Shown: positions 43,746-54,960 of the stretch, piece by piece
Layout: every line of letters begins with the position of its first letter
How positions within the stretch are numbered: the first letter of the stretch is position 1
From: Bactericera cockerelli
Taxonomy: Eukaryota; Arthropoda; Insecta; Hemiptera; Triozidae
DNA length: 64,000 nt
Direction of reading: 5' to 3'
Assembly (NCBI GenBank): GCA_024516035.1
Contig: CM044957.1
Span: 23,997,928 to 24,061,927, forward strand
Notes under the pieces: generated by a model
The model's input: the letters and a program-made list of their open reading frames with translations, nothing else
Told to the model about the DNA's origin: nothing
The model's database searches: none
Position numbers and translations under genes: made by a program

Positions 43746-44299
43746 TGAGGGTTCCGCTATCTTGAAAAAAGGGATCAAATGGTATTTAAATGAACTAAAT
43801 TTCTATTAACTTCATGAAAATTTACACAGAATACTTTTTGTTTATAAATTTAAATTATGTATTTTATGTGTTAATAGTTTTTTTCTGTAAAATGCCTGAT
43901 ATAAAAGTTATGATCATTTCAGTTGCAATCTGAAAGCTACATTTTTTTGAGAGTCACTTATACGAAAACAGTTAATTTTAGAAGCAATCTGTCTATATTA
44001 CTTTTTGTAGATACACTGATGGCAAAGAGATAACAAAAACTGTTCTGGGTTTTCATTTCGATTTCATAGTGCTTGAATCCGGGGGTGCCTCAGTCAATGT
44101 AGCTTTCAGATTGCAACTGAATTGCTCATCATTTTTCACACATTTTACAACAACAACAAAAAACTATCTACACATAAATTGGGTAGTTTAATTTTTTTAA
44201 TAAAAAACATTCCATAAAATTAATAGAGATTGAGTTGTAATAGAAAAACTACTTGGTCCCTTTTTTAATGTCCTTATTCAACATGGCGGACTCACCAGT
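43746..44299. mobile_element. Foldback element, ~550 bp
   Basis: Inverted pairs in nested order: GGTTCCGCTATCTTGA with TCAACATGGCGGACTC; AAAAAAGGGATCAAATGG with GGTCCCTTTTTTAA; TCTATTAACTTCATG with CATAAAATTAATAGA; ATTTCAGTTGCAATCTGAAA (43917) with TTTCAGATTGCAACTGAATT (44103). The whole thing folds into a long stem. The ends are diverged and I could not fix a target duplication, so the superfamily is unknown. Confidence 0.6.
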
Positions 44300-45460
44300 T
44301 TTTGGTCCTGTCCTGAAAACTGATATTTAATTAGAGAACGCTTTCGCAAGTGGTCACTTGTACAAAATTGTACTCCCTCAAATTTAAACCACTACCGACA
44401 GTAACAACTAGGCGGTAGGGCTGCTCTATGAATCAAACTTACTAACCACTAAATAATACTAGGCTCCTCTCCTTCTCTTAAAAGAAAAACTAATTCAGAA
44501 TCCTTGTAGCACGCACGTGGGTGATGTCTCACTGCGCCAGGACAGACTGTGTGGGAACAGAAGAAATTATAAGCCCCTAGGTAATTGAATAAGCAAGAAC
44601 CCTGCGTTTTGTGGAGGCTCTGAGTGTGCAGAATAAAGTCAAGATTGAGGACATAAGAGAACTTTGCCGCGTGCGTTCTGACCACGCGCCACTTGAGACA
44701 AATGTGTTGACGTGTGTAAGAGACTTGGTATCATCCTCAGAGCACAAGGGGGACGCCCGCGATATGGAATATGATAGCTTGATATAAATAATTCAGATCT
44801 GGAATATGAGAAGGGTTCATAACAACGCAGGGATCAAAGAAGGATGATTTCTAATTGATTGATGACGAGAAGACATTCTGTTCAAGTAGACAACGACCAA
44901 TAAATAGTGGTTCAATTTTGCAAAATAATATCACAGATCCTAAAAACTAAAGATGTAACGTATCGTGAGATAATAGGGATGTCTAACGTTACTTTACAAG
45001 GTATAGATGTAAGTCAATATGTCTCTGATAACAGGAACTTACCACTTACTTGTTATAGTTTTGATAAGTAGCTATTAGTAATAGTAAGTTCAGGTAAAAA
45101 ATGTTAATATAGGAATTTATCAAAGTTTTCCGGAATTAAATATAAAACACAGGGGGAAAGAAGGGATAAACCACAGATTTCAGGAAAGGAAAAGTTCCTG
45201 AGCTAGCATGAGGGTTATTTGATAGAATTTAGCTAACAAATTACACTTTTGTTCGTTATATTTACTATAATCCTGGGAATTTTCAAAGCCGGGCTTAAAA
45301 AGTCAATAGGAAAGGGTTTCTGAGGAGTAGTGAGGAGCAGTGTTGTTCATTAAGGACCTGCACATTGAACGCGTCCCTCAGACTCGCAACACATGCGGGC
45401 TGTGAGCATGTATCCGGCCGGAGATAACAATGATTTACGAGCTTTCCCTCGTGCTGAGTT
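44300..45460. other. Intergenic, no gene
   Basis: No supported exon. Nothing repetitive was recognised. Confidence 0.45.
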
Positions 45461-45479
45461 TAAGCCATTCCAAACTAGA

Positions 45480-45555
45480 TAAGAGCGTGGAATTCAGCAG
45501 TTGGTTGCTCGCTTTCGGTGCAAAAGTACCGAGGTTCAAGTCCCAAAGAAATGAA
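45480..45555 (+). mobile_element. tRNA-like head fragment
   Basis: AGCAGTTGGTTGCTCGCTTT followed by GAGGTTCAAGTCCC (B box). Incomplete cloverleaf; probably a SINE remnant. Confidence 0.35.
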
Positions 45556-45699
45556 ATCCAGTTGCATATTATTTGCTTGCAAATCTCGCAATTGTTTTAT
45601 GGTCAAAAAGGGACGCGTGTAAATTGGTTCCACCTGAAATACTAAAGGATTTGGTACTCTTTTTATTCCTTATATCTCATACCTCATATAACTACTCTG

Positions 45700-47495
45700 C
45701 AGTGGCGGCTCGTCGGGTGAAGACACTGAAGACATTTTCACCTAATTTTGAACAGTGAAAACACTACTCATAATCCCTTGAACATGGCACAATTGATACA
45801 ACTCAAAGAAAAAAAAAAAAAGAGTAAGCTTTGTGTAAAATAGATCAATGCTGCTTAACATTTCATGTTACTTTCCAAGGAGAACACCAAATGTGAAGAC
45901 AATTCGAAATTGTCTTCAGTTGTCCTTGAATCAACCAATCAGAGTTGAGTATTTCCAAGTAGGTATCATGAAATATTAGGCAAGAAACTATATCTATGTA
46001 ATATGCTACTGAGGACAGTCTTCAGTTGTATTCAGTTTACATTATCTACACGACCTCATACGAAATGTCACGAAGCTACACACCATGTGAGATGTCATGT
46101 GTTTTTGATATTAACATTGTTGCCAGTAACATTAGGCCAGACCTAGGAAACCAGTCAATGATTTAGCCTCCCATATCTAGCACAATCTTGTAATATTAAA
46201 ATAATAATAATAATAACGTAGGCGTTAGGAAAGCAGGATTTTGTGTCAGGAATTTTGTATATTATTTCTCATTTTTTGGGTTCTAGTCTTGTACATAGTT
46301 CCTAAACGATAGCCGATACCAATAAATTTTAACTATTTATGTATCTTGTCAACTATAGTCTTAAAAAGGACATCTCGATTGAAGTCAAATCTCGGAAATA
46401 ATTATTTAATGTAGGTACCGAAATTGAGCCAAATAAGATAATCTGGTATCTAGTTGTTCCAAGAAGTTTTTAAATAGGGACAATGGTGGTCCTGTTTAAG
46501 ATCCTGACTATGGAACCACTTTAAAAAAAATCATGAAATTAGACGTGTTGAAATGAAATTCTCAAGAGAAAATTCTGTTCAGGCGGTGTAGTATTACCTG
46601 TACTTCTTTCAGTGTCAGAAATAACATTATAATTATGCAGGTTGCAGGTAGCTAAGCACACAGCTTCCAGTGAAGTACTTAAAATTATAAGGCAATATCT
46701 GTGTTTTTCATAAATAGTCATTTAAACATCAATGGTAACACAAATTTAAGCTGATTTTATATTTGTTGTAAGTATGTTTTCTTAGATTTATTTTGTAATC
46801 TGGTGGTGAATTTTCTTCCAGTTTTGGATTGTATTTTTTAGTCTTCAACTAACTTTCTTTCCTTCCCAGTTCTAACCCCTCTTTAAAATGTTGTACCTAC
46901 CTATCTACTGAGGTATAATCCTAATATTTTTATTTTAATTCCTTTTTACCAACTTTTAGTTAATATTTTTTATTAAGATGAATAAATATTTTTTATTAAG
47001 ATGAATAATTAATAACAATATTTCAAAGAAACAATGAGATTCCCACAAAATCATGGGGTTCAAACATTAAAAGTAACCCCATTCAGATTAAGAATTAATG
47101 AGGATAAGAAAGATATTATGATTACTGGATGTCCAATTTCTCCAATTACTATAACCACCACTAAAAAAGTAAAGCAAATGCCTGCCCCACAGCCATACAG
47201 TTCAAGCCTGAATGGCTTATGAAAAATGAATGGCTGTGTACCAGCTCAAGTGTTGACAAATTGTTCTGCTGGCCTTGTTTATTTATTAAGTACCAAGTGT
47301 TCTCCAAAAAAAGTACCTATAAAAACTTATATGATGCAAAACTGGTATGAGAGAAAACCATGCTCTGCAGGGAAACAGCCATAAGTTCTTATGAGACCAT
47401 AAGAACTAAGATCTGATAAATTAATAATTTTATTTTTTCAATACTTCTGGGTATAATTTGTCTTCACCTAGTCTTGAAGTCAGGAGCCGCCACTG
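45700..47495 (+). mobile_element. hAT-type transposon, 1796 bp (copy 2)
   Basis: The ends CAGTGGCGGCTC and GAGCCGCCACTG are inverted and flanked by the perfect 8-bp duplication CTACTCTG (45692-45699, 47496-47503). It is the inverted, shorter counterpart of 7078-9185, highly similar throughout, with a roughly 312-bp segment missing near 46595-46602 (junction GTAGTATTACCTGTACTTC). The duplications differ between copies, so these are independent insertions, not a segmental duplication. Confidence 0.9.
47034..47222 (+). pseudogene. Interrupted copy of the hAT-borne ORF
   Basis: This frame begins MRFPQNHGVQTLKV and matches the first roughly 60 residues of the frame at 7157-7534 with few substitutions. 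Compared with that copy, an 18-bp insertion (CTTATGAAAAATGAATGG, at about 47216-47233) brings in a TGA stop; sequence on both sides is otherwise collinear. The insertion duplicates GAATGG, pointing to slippage. A further difference near the end (about 47383) removes part of the C-terminal coding sequence. Confidence 0.5.
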
Positions 47496-47503
47496 CTACT
47501 CTG

Positions 47504-48024
47504 TGTCAAATAGGACGGAAATGCTGTTCTGGTCAGAAAGATAAGCAAAGTAGATAATACTTTGCTTATCTTTGATGTTTTATTCATCAATAAAATAGAT
47601 TTGTTAGGTAAGTGTGACTATACTTTATACTACTTTCTTATGTCACTGGGACTATTTATTTATGATTTATACATGATTCATTTTTTTATTGGGAAATGGG
47701 AACCGATTCATATTAAGTTACTTTTTAAGGGCAGAACCAATTCACTTGTACTAGAAGATTATGACATTTTTTGGTGACCAAGCCAATTTGTACATATTCA
47801 CTGCAAATATCTGTTAAGTTACCTCCAAAACGATGTGCTTTTCCATCAAACTGACAGAGCATGGAATAATGAATTCAAGCTCATGGGAGACATACCTGCA
47901 ACACAAGATTGAGATATAATTAATAAATGTAAGAAGTTAAAAAAGCATAAATTACAAAAAAAACTCATTTGCTTAAATTTCAGAATCCACGTCTACATTA
48001 CAATTCAATATGCGTATTGTGTCT
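47504..48024. other. Intergenic, no gene
   Basis: A 71-codon plus frame at 47562-47777 has no support. Nothing else. Confidence 0.45.
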
Positions 48025-48228
48025 GTCCCGGTAGCTCAGTGGTAAAGGCGGCACTCTGTGAATCCAAAGACTCCAGAAGTCGTGGTTTCAAAACCCAGCT
48101 GGGACATGACATGTTATCCTCCCAATTGGGATTTTTACCACACATAATAATATGTCTTGGACTTACTGCTGGAATAATGGGACTTTAATTGTCCTAATCG
48201 GGCAGCATAAATAAGGCGATATTATTAT
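48025..48228 (+). mobile_element. tRNA-headed SINE with (ATT)n tail (copy 1)
   Basis: GTCCCGGTAGCTCAGTGGTA is a good A box and GTGGTTTCAAAACCCAGC a B-box arm; the head closes with CTGGGAC, pairing with the 5' GTCCCGG. The body has AATTGGGATTTT, ATAATATGTCTTGGACTTAC, GACTTTAATTGTCCTAATCG and a CGATATTATTATTG tail. A copy on the minus strand at 55567-55737 shares head and body. ATTGTG flanks both sides, a possible short target duplication. Confidence 0.75.
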
Positions 48229-48985
48229 TGTGCTTGGGTACTTTTACCTCCACATCCCTAGATATGGAGGTAAAAGTACCCATTCCTGCTACTAAAATAC
48301 ATAGTGAACACGAGATGGCTGGGTGATGACTATTATTTTATGTTTTATCAACTTCTTTATTCAGAATAAAAACTTACTACATTCTTGTGCCCCTTTACAT
48401 AATTCTAGTGATAGTGCCTGCACTGCCTGCGCTAAAAAAAAAGACTACAGTCGTATAAATTCACTTAAACTACAATTTGTTCGTCGTTAGTTACTAAATT
48501 GTATAAAAAAAGCAGAATTGATAGTTTTCGCTGCAGACCGGCGCCAGGCGCCAGGGTGCTGTCGCTTACGAATTTAATTATCACAAACCTATGCCGGAGT
48601 TGTGGTGGAAAATCTTTTGTTTTTCATTATTGTCTCTGTTTTTATCTTTTTGTTACATACATACGTAATTGTATAGTTTCTTATTTGTTTCAAACTTAGG
48701 CACTAAGCTTCGCTAGTTGAAATCATGATAGAATACCTCAGAAGATGTGAATTGACCCTCAAAGTTAGTGTACTTTAGCTCGTTCTTTCACTTACCTCTA
48801 TGTATTTTTGTGGCTGAAAATTGATGTAGTAGAAACTTCTATGACACTTAAAATATATCTGCATTTTTGATTATATTATGCATGAGAAATTTAACAGACT
48901 TCTACTTAGTGATGAGGAAATCATCATGCAACTTCACCAAGTTATTAAGTCAACAATATCCAAGTTCGACTTAGTTCAAATATAT
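48229..48985. other. Intergenic, no gene
   Basis: A short inverted repeat (GGTACTTTTACCTCCA / TATGGAGGTAAAAGTACC) lies at 48237-48281. No gene is supported. Confidence 0.5.
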
Positions 48986-48989
48986 TTTC

Positions 48990-49072
48990 ATCATCATCAT
49001 AGGGTGGCGTCATCGTGAACGATGGTAGCCAGACAGTGGAGGAATGACTCAGCACTTCTACCACTGTCTTAA
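48990..49072 (-). repeat. Dispersed repeat C with (ATG)n tail (copy 2)
   Basis: Same sequence and orientation as 19112-19198, ending in the minus-strand direction with CACCCTATGATGATGATGA. Substitutions are few (for example GATGGTAGCC for GATGATAGCC). Confidence 0.65.
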
Positions 49073-51182
49073 AAAATAAAAAAATATATTTATTTAAAAA
49101 AAATTGGTTCGTGATGTAAGATGATATAAAAGATCTATTGAAGGTAAATTCGATAGCAACTAGGTATATTGGCTGTAAAAAACGTCTTGTGGAAAACAAA
49201 CATCTTAAATGAAAACAAAAGTTTTTGAAATTTTCTTCGTCGTATTATCTATTGGTAATACGTAGTCTAAAGTCGCTTTTCTATAATATCAATGACTTTA
49301 TAAATATTTCTTCGAAATGAGATGAAGGAGATGTCGAAAAATGTAATGCATAGTAAATTATTTATGATGAAGGAAGACATATGACAATTATGTCAATGAC
49401 AGTACAAGAAAGACATATATATTTGTAAAAAAAAAGGCCAAAGCCCATGGGAGCATGAGAGAAACAACACGTACCTGATACGTCCCTTGTTATAGGTTGA
49501 AAAGTATACTTCCGAGTTTTCTACCCTCAAACATTACATCACTTCATGAACCGGGCGCGTCTTAAATAGCAAATAGCAATGCATCTCATTCAACCAGCCG
49601 CGGTGAACAGTTAAATTCAATCTGATGGGTCATTAGGTGAGTGTAAACACTCAAGGTATGACCGATGCATAGGTATGTGGGTTGCTAGATTGCCATCCAT
49701 AGTAACGCACCAGTCCCCGCCCCGCTTCTCCAGTAGGGAATTTTAGACAGAAAGCTAATTTAAAAGTTCTCTTCCTGGAGCAGTAAATATAAGATTACAC
49801 GTCTAAGGTTACTCATCCGTCCCCTGTGGTTGCCTGGCAACCAGAGCTGCATGGTTTCAATACCGGTAATTGCACATATTTTAAGGGTTGTCGAAATGAA
49901 GCAGTTTAAATTATTGAATACGGAAGACAAAACCTGCCACTCCCCCAAGTAGCATTTTCTCCCAAAAATGCACACAAAACACAAACATGTATAATGCAAT
50001 AGAGAACAACAATACTATAAGAATATATGACGTAAAACAACTCTTGACCATTTATATATTAGAAACAGGAATAATGAGATGAACAAGTGAAAATAAAAAC
50101 TTGGTTCAAACTTCCGATTCTAGCTGTTATTAGGGACTTAAAACCCTATAAATTAAAATCCTAGATACGTTCTCTTTGTTGAAATGAATATGTACGTACC
50201 CAGATGTAGACAGTTATCTCAAATGCATTGAAACTAGTAGTTCTGCGAACTGTAAACCTCATACAGATTCTATTATCGAATTGTAAATGGCATATCAAAC
50301 ATGAAGACATCGAGACCTTCCATTCAATAACCGAGTGTTCCATTTCGGCCCAAAAACTATAGGTAAATTTCTAAGACCCCAATAAGCTTATATATTCAAA
50401 AAATTTGAAGAGTCCGACCAAGAGTTATCGCGGAACAGACAGAGATATCGAAAAATCATAGTATCAAAATGTCTTATTGTCTTCAAAATAAAAGCTGTAA
50501 TTTTTGTACGATCGAGCTGGTATGTTCCACAGACATGGGTGATTCGAGCCATTTTATTCTTAATTATTTAAAATCTGATTGTTAGTTAATGTGAACTTTT
50601 ACGTGAGCTCTGATCAGTTTGATCAACTAGTTATAATAATCTATTCAAGACACCATACCTGCGCAGCAGCTACAACCACGAGTGCACCCACACTACGCCA
50701 CTCATTTCCGACTTGCTCCACTCGTTGAAGAAATGAGGGAAAGTCACTTCACGTTTTAGAGAAATTTGCATATTTATGTGTAGAAAAAGTGGAAGGGAGA
50801 GTAACAGAAGAAAAGTGAGACAATACGAAAAAGGAAATCCCTCACACAAAAGATACTCCTGAACAATTATGGCAACAAAGGAGGCTGGAATTTAAATACA
50901 CGACTGAGAAGCAGACAGGTACCCGAGACTTACACTTTGTGCGTATTCCACATTGAACCGTGTCTCTTAAACTTCTGTGTCTCTTTGCAGTAAAATATAT
51001 TTTTGCAATATTATGCAAAACCTCGACCAGCAAATACGTATGCTCTGAATTTCACAGTTTTTGGACCAGATGTAGTGAATTTTAAAGATACAGCTCTGTT
51101 TTTACTAGGAAAATTAATAACGTTATACATTTTCCAAGCAAATCCTTCCATTTACATAGATACATATTACAAGAATAATTTA
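49073..51182. other. Intergenic, no supported gene
   Basis: Minus frames of 60-84 codons (48945-49199, 49760-49999, 50161-50343, 50842-51033) lack splice or domain support. No repeats with clear ends. Confidence 0.45.
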
Positions 51183-51400
51183 CTAGCGGGCTGTCACCCG
51201 CTTTGCGGGCCGAGGCATGGCCGTGAAAGCAAAAAAACCTTTTTCGCCAATGGCAGGTGTTGTAGTGGGAATTTCCCTCTTATTGCACATCTAGACTATA
51301 AGACAAAGCTACCTACCAAATTTCAGCTCGCTAGGTATTACGGTTTGGGCTGTAGAGCGATGATCAGTCAGTCAGTGACTTTGACATTTATATATTAAGA
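51183..51400 (-). mobile_element. Miniature Helitron, 218 bp (copy 3)
   Basis: The minus strand starts TCTTAATATATAAATGTCAA and ends with a hairpin GCGGGTgacaGCCCGC plus CTAG. The plus-strand flanks are A (51182) and T (51401). The stem has one G:T change compared with the other copies, and about 10 bp near GGGAATTTCCCTCTTATTG are deleted. Confidence 0.88.
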
Positions 51401-51583
51401 TTATCTATTAGTGTTGATGTTAACACTGAAAATTGTGAGCAGCGTAGGACAGGGTTCAAAGCAAAGAAAGGGTTTAAGGCAAATTTCTTATATTATTGCA
51501 CTCAAAATATACTTTGTCATATTATGTTAAATTTATTATATCGTTATTATTTATAAGAATGTAGTAAAAGCACAAGAATACTT

Positions 51584-51948
51584 CTACTCAGAAAAATCCT
51601 TTTTGTAGTACCATTGGCGAGACATATTCAAACATTTTTCCATCCTGAGCAGTGCTCTCTTCAGCTGGTGCACCGAAGTCGGATTGAAGCGTGACTTCTT
51701 CAGTTTGAACTCAATACCGCGGAGTTCCTTCTTCATCAGGTCGAACTGACACATGTGCTTGTGCCCACACTGCCTGCGGCCGACATACACACAGGCCCCC
51801 CACATGAACAGCAGCACAATGGACAGCGCCACAGCCGCCATGGCTAGCGTCTGGTGGGCTAACACTTGCTCCAGGAGAGTTGGCACTTGTTTCTTGGGTA
51901 ACAATCGTGCCAAGATCAATCCAGGCTGCATCTTCACATAAAACATAG
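51584..51948 (-). CDS. Probable terminal exon, single-pass membrane protein
   Basis: A 120-codon frame with visibly higher GC than its surroundings. It begins MFYVKMQPGLILARLLPKK, has one hydrophobic segment at about residues 33-57 (TLAMAAVALSIVLLFMWGAC), a Cys/His patch CGHKHMC just after it, and a basic amphipathic C-terminal half (KKELRGIEFKLKKSRF; HQLKRALLRMEKCLNM). A plausible acceptor (GATGTACAG) lies just before the first Met, so it may be the last coding exon of a longer gene whose upstream exons would be to the right. AATAAA occurs on the minus strand near 51530-51540. There is no signal peptide of standard form. I do not recognise the family. Confidence 0.5.
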
Positions 51949-51960
51949 CTGTACATCTAA

Positions 51961-52202
51961 TTTAAAAGGTCGAAGACTAGAACATATCTTAGCAAAAAAT
52001 TCAATATCATACGCGAAATTTAATCATGTTTATAACTTTTTTCGTTCAATTTAAGATTTTTGTAGTGCAAAAATTGTTATGAAGAATTTTCTGGCTTTAA
52101 ATTATGAAAACTCAACATTAAAAATTGAAAGAAAAAGTTATATATTATTTGTGTTAATCACTTTCGTGTACTCTACTCAAACTCGCTTTATTATAAATCT
52201 AT
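51961..52202. other. Spacer upstream of the 51.6 kb exon
   Basis: AT-rich. It contains the presumed intron or promoter of the minus-strand exon; nothing specific seen. Confidence 0.35.
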
Positions 52203-52284
52203 GCTGAAACCGGGACTTGAAACACCGACCTCCAGGTTATAAGTCCGCCGCCTTATCGATCAAGTTACTGTGGTCGGTAATTCA
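52203..52284 (-). mobile_element. tRNA-Thr-like SINE head (copy 2)
   Basis: The minus strand carries AACTTGATCGATAAGGCGGC, GGACTTATAACCTGGAGGTC and GTTTCAAGTCCCGGTTTCAG, closely matching 21431-21515. The loop reads CTTATAA instead of CTTGTAA. It sits immediately left of a 5S-derived SINE. Confidence 0.65.
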
Positions 52285-52315
52285 GGTATAATAAGTGTAT
52301 TAAAAAAATTAGTGT

Positions 52316-52505
52316 GCCAGCGTCCATGGCGCGTTGAGTGCACCGGTTCTGGTAGGATCACGGAAGTTAAGCAACGTCCAGCGAGGTGTTCCGGCCCAAC
52401 TCTACGCTGGGTAAGGTTAAATTGGTTAGCAGGTTTGTGAGTTTGAATGGAGGGTAACACCCCCGTCGTGGTAAGACCATGAATGCGATGTTAAACCCAA
52501 CTTAT
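52316..52505 (+). mobile_element. 5S rRNA-derived SINE (copy A)
   Basis: The head GCCAGCGTCCATGGCGCGTT, then GAAGTTAAGCAACGTCCAGC, follows the 5S rRNA pattern around the internal promoter's upstream half. The body has CGCTGGGTAAGGTTAA, AGCAGGTTTGTGAG and GGAGGGTAACACCCCCGTCG, ending GATGTTAAACCCAACTTAT. The duplication AAAAAA(A/G)TTAGTGT flanks it (52302-52315, 52506-52519; 13 of 14 identical). The 3' half of the 5S region is deleted. Confidence 0.82.
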
Positions 52506-52753
52506 AAAAAAGTTAGTGTTTTTATTCCTAATTTTTAATTTTTTTCCTCGCTTCATGGGAAGAACTGCCAAAAAGTCATCTCAATAATGAAATTTAGATT
52601 TCAGGAAATCTGAATAAATGTAATAAAAATAATATGAATTAAAAATCTAAAGTTTAGGAACTTTACAATATACTAAACTTAAAAAGTTTACAAACTTTCG
52701 AATTCTACACTTAGTTGTTTCTCGATAAAAGAATTAGTAAATGAATTAAATAA
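52506..52753. other. Spacer, no features
   Basis: AT-rich; nothing seen. Confidence 0.4.
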
Positions 52754-53104
52754 ACTAGTGTTACATCACACGACTTTCCTTATCACTCGAAAAGAAGTCG
52801 AATTCCGCCACTGGCAGTGCTTTTCTATAATAAGAAAATGTTGCTTTTTTTAATATTTAACCAAAAGTTTTGTGGTTCGTGTGGTATATAAAATCAATAT
52901 CCATACCAAATTTCAAGTCTCTAGCTCTTACCGTTCTCGAGATATCGTGTTCACACGTACACATACACGGACGCAAGGACAAAAGGCCGAAAACAATTTT
53001 TTTTGATATCCTGAGGCTATGATTCGTCTAGAAATGTGAAAAAATGGATAGGTCAAATTCTTGACGAATACAATACTTTCCTTATTATAGGATAAGGAAA
53101 GTAA
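52754..53104 (+). repeat. Dispersed repeat E, short copy
   Basis: Starts ACTAGTGTTACATCACACGA, then CTTTCCTTATCACTC and GAATTCCGCCACTGG, and ends CCTTATTATAGGATAAGGAA, AGTA. Compared with 26177-26765 it lacks about 240 bp from the middle. TTCGTGTGGTATATAAAATC, TTTCAAGTCTCTAGCTC and GATTCGTCTAGAAATGTGA are conserved. Confidence 0.65.
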
Positions 53105-54425
53105 AATTTCCTAACCGAAACAACCTACACCGCTTCCAATAAAATCCTGTTTTATGGACATCCAGGAGCCAAAGTTGCGTGCCTTTTTATTTCAGATATC
53201 ATTAAACCTGGTGGATGACAATAAAGCCCACAAAATAACATGTTTATTCCAACGGAACACATTAATGAAAATAAAAATCAAATTGTTAATGCGTTGTTAA
53301 TAAAAAGGGCTGAAAAGCTGCTCTTACAGCTCGCGCCACACCCCGGACATAACTGTCTGACAGGCAGGGATCACGATATGGTGGAGATTCGACAGCTTTC
53401 TGCTTAGGGGGGAGTTCTGGACGCAATAAAGAAAAAGTATGTAGTTCTTGTGGCTGCTGTACTATATGCGTTCAGTTGGTTAGATTTAGTCTTTGGTGAG
53501 AAGCTATGAATTTTCGTTCTGGTAGTTATTGTAAATTAAAAAGAATATCCGCTACAGAAGCAAAGGCAACCAGTCAGCTGAAAGAAAGAACCACAAAACG
53601 CTTTCAGTGAAGAGTTTTGAAAATCTCATCGAGGTTTCCTTCACACCATCAAAATTCAAATTGAAAGGAATAATAAATTTGAATATTCCACCGCCATTTA
53701 AGATGAATAATAATTATGAATGGGGAATAGGATAGCGACCCACTTGAGAGAGCAAGATAATGGCTATGCTAATAAGTTCTGAAAATAGCAATTAAAAGCC
53801 AACTACAATATGAATTAAAAACTCTTGCCAGTATAATTTTACGAGAAGAGCAGAGAAACACTCGAAACTCCAACAAGGAGGAAACTTGGGATTTCAAGGA
53901 CAGAAAGACGAGAAGAAAAAATTCTGAATTTGAATGAAATGATGCTATTATAAACAGTACCTGCAAAGAGTGAAACGAAGCTACAAGAAGCAAAATGAAA
54001 ATCTTTGTGTGACATAAATGTACCATTGTTCATATAAACAGAAGTTTCGATGTTATATAATTATAAGAAAATAATATACTTGTATACATACTACAGGCTG
54101 CGGCAAAAAAAGGAGCCACAAAAAAATAGAATGGTTTTGAAAAATGATGAAATACGTTTATCATTATTAGTACGATAAAACTCTGTAAAAAATCTCTTTT
54201 TCTTCTAAAATTTATCGGTCAAGAAGGTCAAACAAGATAGTAGATATATGGTCAAGCGAGAAGTACTTTTTTTACATTGAAGGAGAACGTTTTCACAGTG
54301 TTATTTCAATCCCACAAAAACAACACTTTCTGGTTACAAAAGGCAGAAGACGTATTTAAAAGAATTCAGTGGTTTCTGAGATTTGCGCGTTACAAGGAAT
54401 GTACCTGACTGACAGACACAAAACT
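53105..54425. other. Intergenic, no gene
   Basis: Minus frames near 53769-54033 overlap each other and have no support. Nothing else. Confidence 0.45.
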
Positions 54426-54427
54426 AA

Positions 54428-54560
54428 TGTTGCTCAGGAGGTTGTAAAGACTAGAAATAATATTGGAAGAAAAAAAAAAAAAAAAAAAAAATCGAGGATT
54501 TTTTTATTTTACAAAAACGAACACAACGAACTTCCGATATTAGAAATTAATCGGGAGTAA
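54428..54560 (+). repeat. Dispersed repeat F, second copy with poly(A)
   Basis: GTTGCTCAGGAGGTTGTAAA, CTAGAAATAATATTGGAAG, a poly(A) run (54472-54490), TTTTATTTTACAAAAACGAA and ACTTCCGATATTAGAAATTA. Matches 31256-31395 in order and orientation. Confidence 0.6.
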
Positions 54561-54679
54561 TAGTCTAGAAAAGCAATAGGCCGAATTACAAGGGTTGTTT
54601 TCCTGGTAACCAGACCTTACTATAACCATGTAAAAATTGTAATGATGTCTTGCAGTAATGCACTGTTTAAATAGGTACT

Positions 54680-54949
54680 AGCCAGCGTCGATGGCATGTT
54701 GAATACACCGGTTCCCTTCAGAACACCGAAGTTAAGCGACATCCAGCGAGGTTAAGACTTGGATGGGTGACCATTCAAATTCTAATTCTCGTGACGCTGG
54801 CTTTTCCCGGCCCCACTCAGGCTGGGTGAGGTCAATGTGAGTAGCAGGTTTGTGAGTTTCCTGCGAATGGAGGGTAAAACCCCCGTCGTGATATGACCAT
54901 GGCAGTTGAAAGCGACGTTAAACCCCACTTCAAAAAAAAAAAAAAAAAA
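54680..54949 (+). mobile_element. 5S rRNA-derived SINE, full length (copy B)
   Basis: The head runs from GCCAGCGTCGATGGCATGTT through CCGAAGTTAAGCGACATCCA and GACTTGGATGGGTGACC, the last being the conserved 3' half of a 5S internal promoter region. The body GTGACGCTGGCTTTTCCCGG...GACGTTAAACCCCACTTC is followed by poly(A). The flanking duplication AAATAGGTACT (54669-54679, 54950-54960) is perfect. This is the best full-length reference in the window. Confidence 0.92.
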
Positions 54950-54960
54950 AAATAGGTACT

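Noticed and set aside
51711..51956. Alternative minus and plus frames of 62-81 codons
   Set aside because: They overlap the better-supported membrane-protein exon and lack its hydrophobic segment and acceptor.
54680..54790. 5S rRNA gene
   Set aside because: The 5S-like part is incomplete and joined to a SINE body with poly(A) and a target duplication; several truncated copies exist nearby.
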